Shown here one piece after another: positions 6,288 to 7,520 of a stretch of 7,520 nucleotides of DNA. Position 1 is the first letter of the stretch. The number at the start of each line of letters is the position of its first letter. Source of the stretch: Thermoanaerobaculales bacterium. Its GTDB lineage: Bacteria > Acidobacteriota > Thermoanaerobaculia > Thermoanaerobaculales > Sulfomarinibacteraceae. The position numbers were made by a program, and so were the translations under genes. Under the pieces are notes generated by a model. The model ran no database searches. It had not been told where the DNA came from and saw only the letters and a program-made list of their open reading frames with translations. The stretch covers positions 1-7,520 of the forward strand of contig JALOKS010000118.1 in NCBI GenBank assembly GCA_025456385.1, read 5' to 3'.

Positions 6288-7478
6288 TCAGGCCGCCCGG
6301 AGAGCGGTGACCGGGTCGAGGCGCGACAGCCGCCACGCCGGCCAGATCGAGGCCGCGAGCACGAGCAGCGCGCACACGCCGGCGACAGCGGCGAGGTGGA
6401 GCGGGGAGGTCACGAGGGGGATCGAGTCGACCATGTAGACGCGGGCGAGGCCGGGCGGGAAGCGGATGGCCCGCGTGGCGGTCATGACCCAGCTCGCGAC
6501 GCAGCCGACGGCCAGGCCGGCCGCCACCCCGACGCCGCCGAGCATGAGGCCGGCAAGGACCAGGATGCGGCGGACCCGGGCCGGGGTCGCGCCGAGGGCC
6601 TGCAGCATGCCGGTGCTGCGCTGCTTGTCGATCGCGAGAACCACCAGCGCGGAGCTGACCTGGAAGGACGCCACCGCGACCACCAGCGACAGCACCACGA
6701 ACAGGGAGAGGGTCTGCCAGCGCAGGGCCGCGAAGAGAGCGCGGTTCATGTCCCGCCAGTCGGTGAACACGAGCCGCGGCTCCGCGGCTGCGAGGCGCTC
6801 CCGCGCCGCCTCGACCGCGAGCGGGTCGGCGAGCTCGACCTCGACGCCTGCGACCCCGGTCCCGGGGAGCATGCGCAGCAGCTCCTCGAGGGGCACCGTG
6901 ATCCAGCGCTCGTCGAACTCGGCGAAGGCGAGGCGGAAGGTCCCGACGACCTGGAGCGGCAGGGCGGGCAGAATCCAGGAGCCCTCGGCGGGCGGCAGGC
7001 GGACGGTCGCCCGGTCGCCGGCGTGCAGGCCCACCTGCGCCGCGAGCCGCTCGCCGACCACGGCCGGGAGGGCCTCGGCCGACGGCCACGATGCGAGACC
7101 GGTGTAGGCCGGCGGCTGCGCCACCGCCTTGAGGGTGACGGTCAGGGGCGAGGTCGGCTCGGCTGGGTCGTCGAGGAGCCCCGTCAGGTAGGTCACCGGG
7201 GTCGCGCGGAGCACGCCCTCGACGCCGGCCATGCGGGCCGCGACCTCGGCGGCCTCGGCGGCGCCGAGAGGGCCGAGGGCGAAGCCGACGACGTGCGCGT
7301 TGCCGCGCTGCAGGGCGGCGGCGATCGCACGCGAGTACCCGGTCATCAGAGCGAGGGTGATGACGAGTGCGGTGACGGCCAGGGCGACGCCTGCGAGCGC
7401 CGCGAGCGCGGTGCCGCGAAGCAGCAGCCCGCTGCGGCGGCGCAGGAAGCGCAGGGCGAGCTCGAGGTCGAGCATCAT
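6288..7478 (-). CDS. ABC transporter permease of the LolC/LolE (FtsX/MacB-like) family
   Basis: This is an inner-membrane subunit of a type VII ABC transporter, most like those that release lipoproteins for transfer to the outer membrane. The 396 residues match LolC/LolE (about 400). The layout is a first membrane helix at about 23-46, a periplasmic domain at about 50-255, and three helices near 257-283, 303-333 and 361-380. This is the four-helix FtsX-like plan. Supporting motifs are FTDWRDMNRALFAALRW (238-254), typical of LolC/E just before helix two, and the coupling segment KQRSTGMLQALGATPARVRR (285-304). The C-terminus WPAWRLSRLDPVTALRA is the standard FtsX-family ending. Two ATG codons stand in tandem at 7478 and 7475. 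There is no ribosome binding site, but a -10 box lies in the leaderless position. The ATPase partner (LolD-like) is not in the window. Without it, MacB-like export or another substrate remains possible. Confidence 0.92.
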   Translation of the reverse strand: MMLDLELALRFLRRRSGLLLRGTALAALAGVALAVTALVITLALMTGYSRAIAAALQRGNAHVVGFALGPLGAAEAAEVAARMAGVEGVLRATPVTYLTGLLDDPAEPTSPLTVTLKAVAQPPAYTGLASWPSAEALPAVVGERLAAQVGLHAGDRATVRLPPAEGSWILPALPLQVVGTFRLAFAEFDERWITVPLEELLRMLPGTGVAGVEVELADPLAVEAARERLAAAEPRLVFTDWRDMNRALFAALRWQTLSLFVVLSLVVAVASFQVSSALVVLAIDKQRSTGMLQALGATPARVRRILVLAGLMLGGVGVAAGLAVGCVASWVMTATRAIRFPPGLARVYMVDSIPLVTSPLHLAAVAGVCALLVLAASIWPAWRLSRLDPVTALRAA

Positions 7479-7484
7479 CGGGGG

Positions 7485-7490
7485 ATTGTA
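7485..7490 (-). promoter_or_regulatory. Candidate -10 box for a leaderless transcript of the permease gene
   Basis: TACAAT on the minus strand matches five of six bases of the TATAAT consensus. It ends exactly six bases before the first ATG, so transcription would start at or within a base or two of that codon. No Shine-Dalgarno sequence is present (the six bases are CCCCCG). No convincing -35 box lies at 16-18 bases; only an A-rich patch is seen at about 7506-7512. The sequence from here to the right edge holds nothing else I can identify. Confidence 0.45.
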
Positions 7491-7520
7491 GGTGATCGCC
7501 GTTCCTTTTTCGTCCGCCGG

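Noticed and set aside
6274..7089. A 271-codon minus-strand frame inside the permease gene.
   Set aside because: It is a frame-shifted reading, Arg/Pro-rich, with no membrane segments. The permease frame explains the region.

Overview
The window is a very GC-rich bacterial segment in which every supported gene lies on the minus strand, so transcription runs from high to low coordinates. In transcription order it holds: a LolC/LolE-type ABC permease (7478-6288), a membrane-anchored M23 (LytM) peptidase (6198-5176), a bactofilin-like beta-rich protein (5172-4393), and the glycine cleavage genes gcvT (4332-3205), gcvH (3171-2788), gcvPA (2788-1430) and gcvPB (1433 to beyond the left edge). About 97% of the window is coding. 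The only gaps above 40 bases are about 60 bp before gcvT, about 89 bp before the peptidase, and the 42 bp at the right edge. I see no tRNA, rRNA, CRISPR, insertion sequence or phage gene.

The right half (7520-4393) is an envelope block. The permease resembles the membrane subunit that extracts lipoproteins from the inner membrane, which implies a two-membrane (Gram-negative) cell. The peptidase has a short cytoplasmic N-terminus, one membrane segment, a helical stalk and a catalytic LytM domain with all expected zinc-site residues. The bactofilin-like gene starts three bases after the peptidase stop. Known bactofilins polymerise at the inner membrane and work with M23 peptidases to shape the cell, so this pair looks like a compact morphogenesis module. 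That role is inference. The permease gene has a good -10 box placed so that the transcript would start at its ATG, which suggests leaderless expression.

The left half (4392-1) is a glycine cleavage operon, gcvT-gcvH-gcvPA-gcvPB, with split P-protein subunits. The genes are tightly packed, with stop/start overlaps at gcvH/gcvPA and gcvPA/gcvPB and strong ribosome binding sites. H-protein carries the aminomethyl group on its lipoyl arm, the P-protein decarboxylates glycine, and T-protein passes the one-carbon unit to tetrahydrofolate. The L-protein (lipoamide dehydrogenase) is not in the window. A possible promoter overlaps the stop codon of the bactofilin-like gene. There is no room for a glycine riboswitch just upstream of gcvT.

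The organism cannot be named from this sequence. High GC, a two-membrane envelope, a split P-protein and a bactofilin/M23 pair fit groups such as Acidobacteriota, Myxococcota or Gemmatimonadota. This is a guess from gene content only. The metabolic half is ordinary. The most interesting part is the peptidase/bactofilin-like pair.
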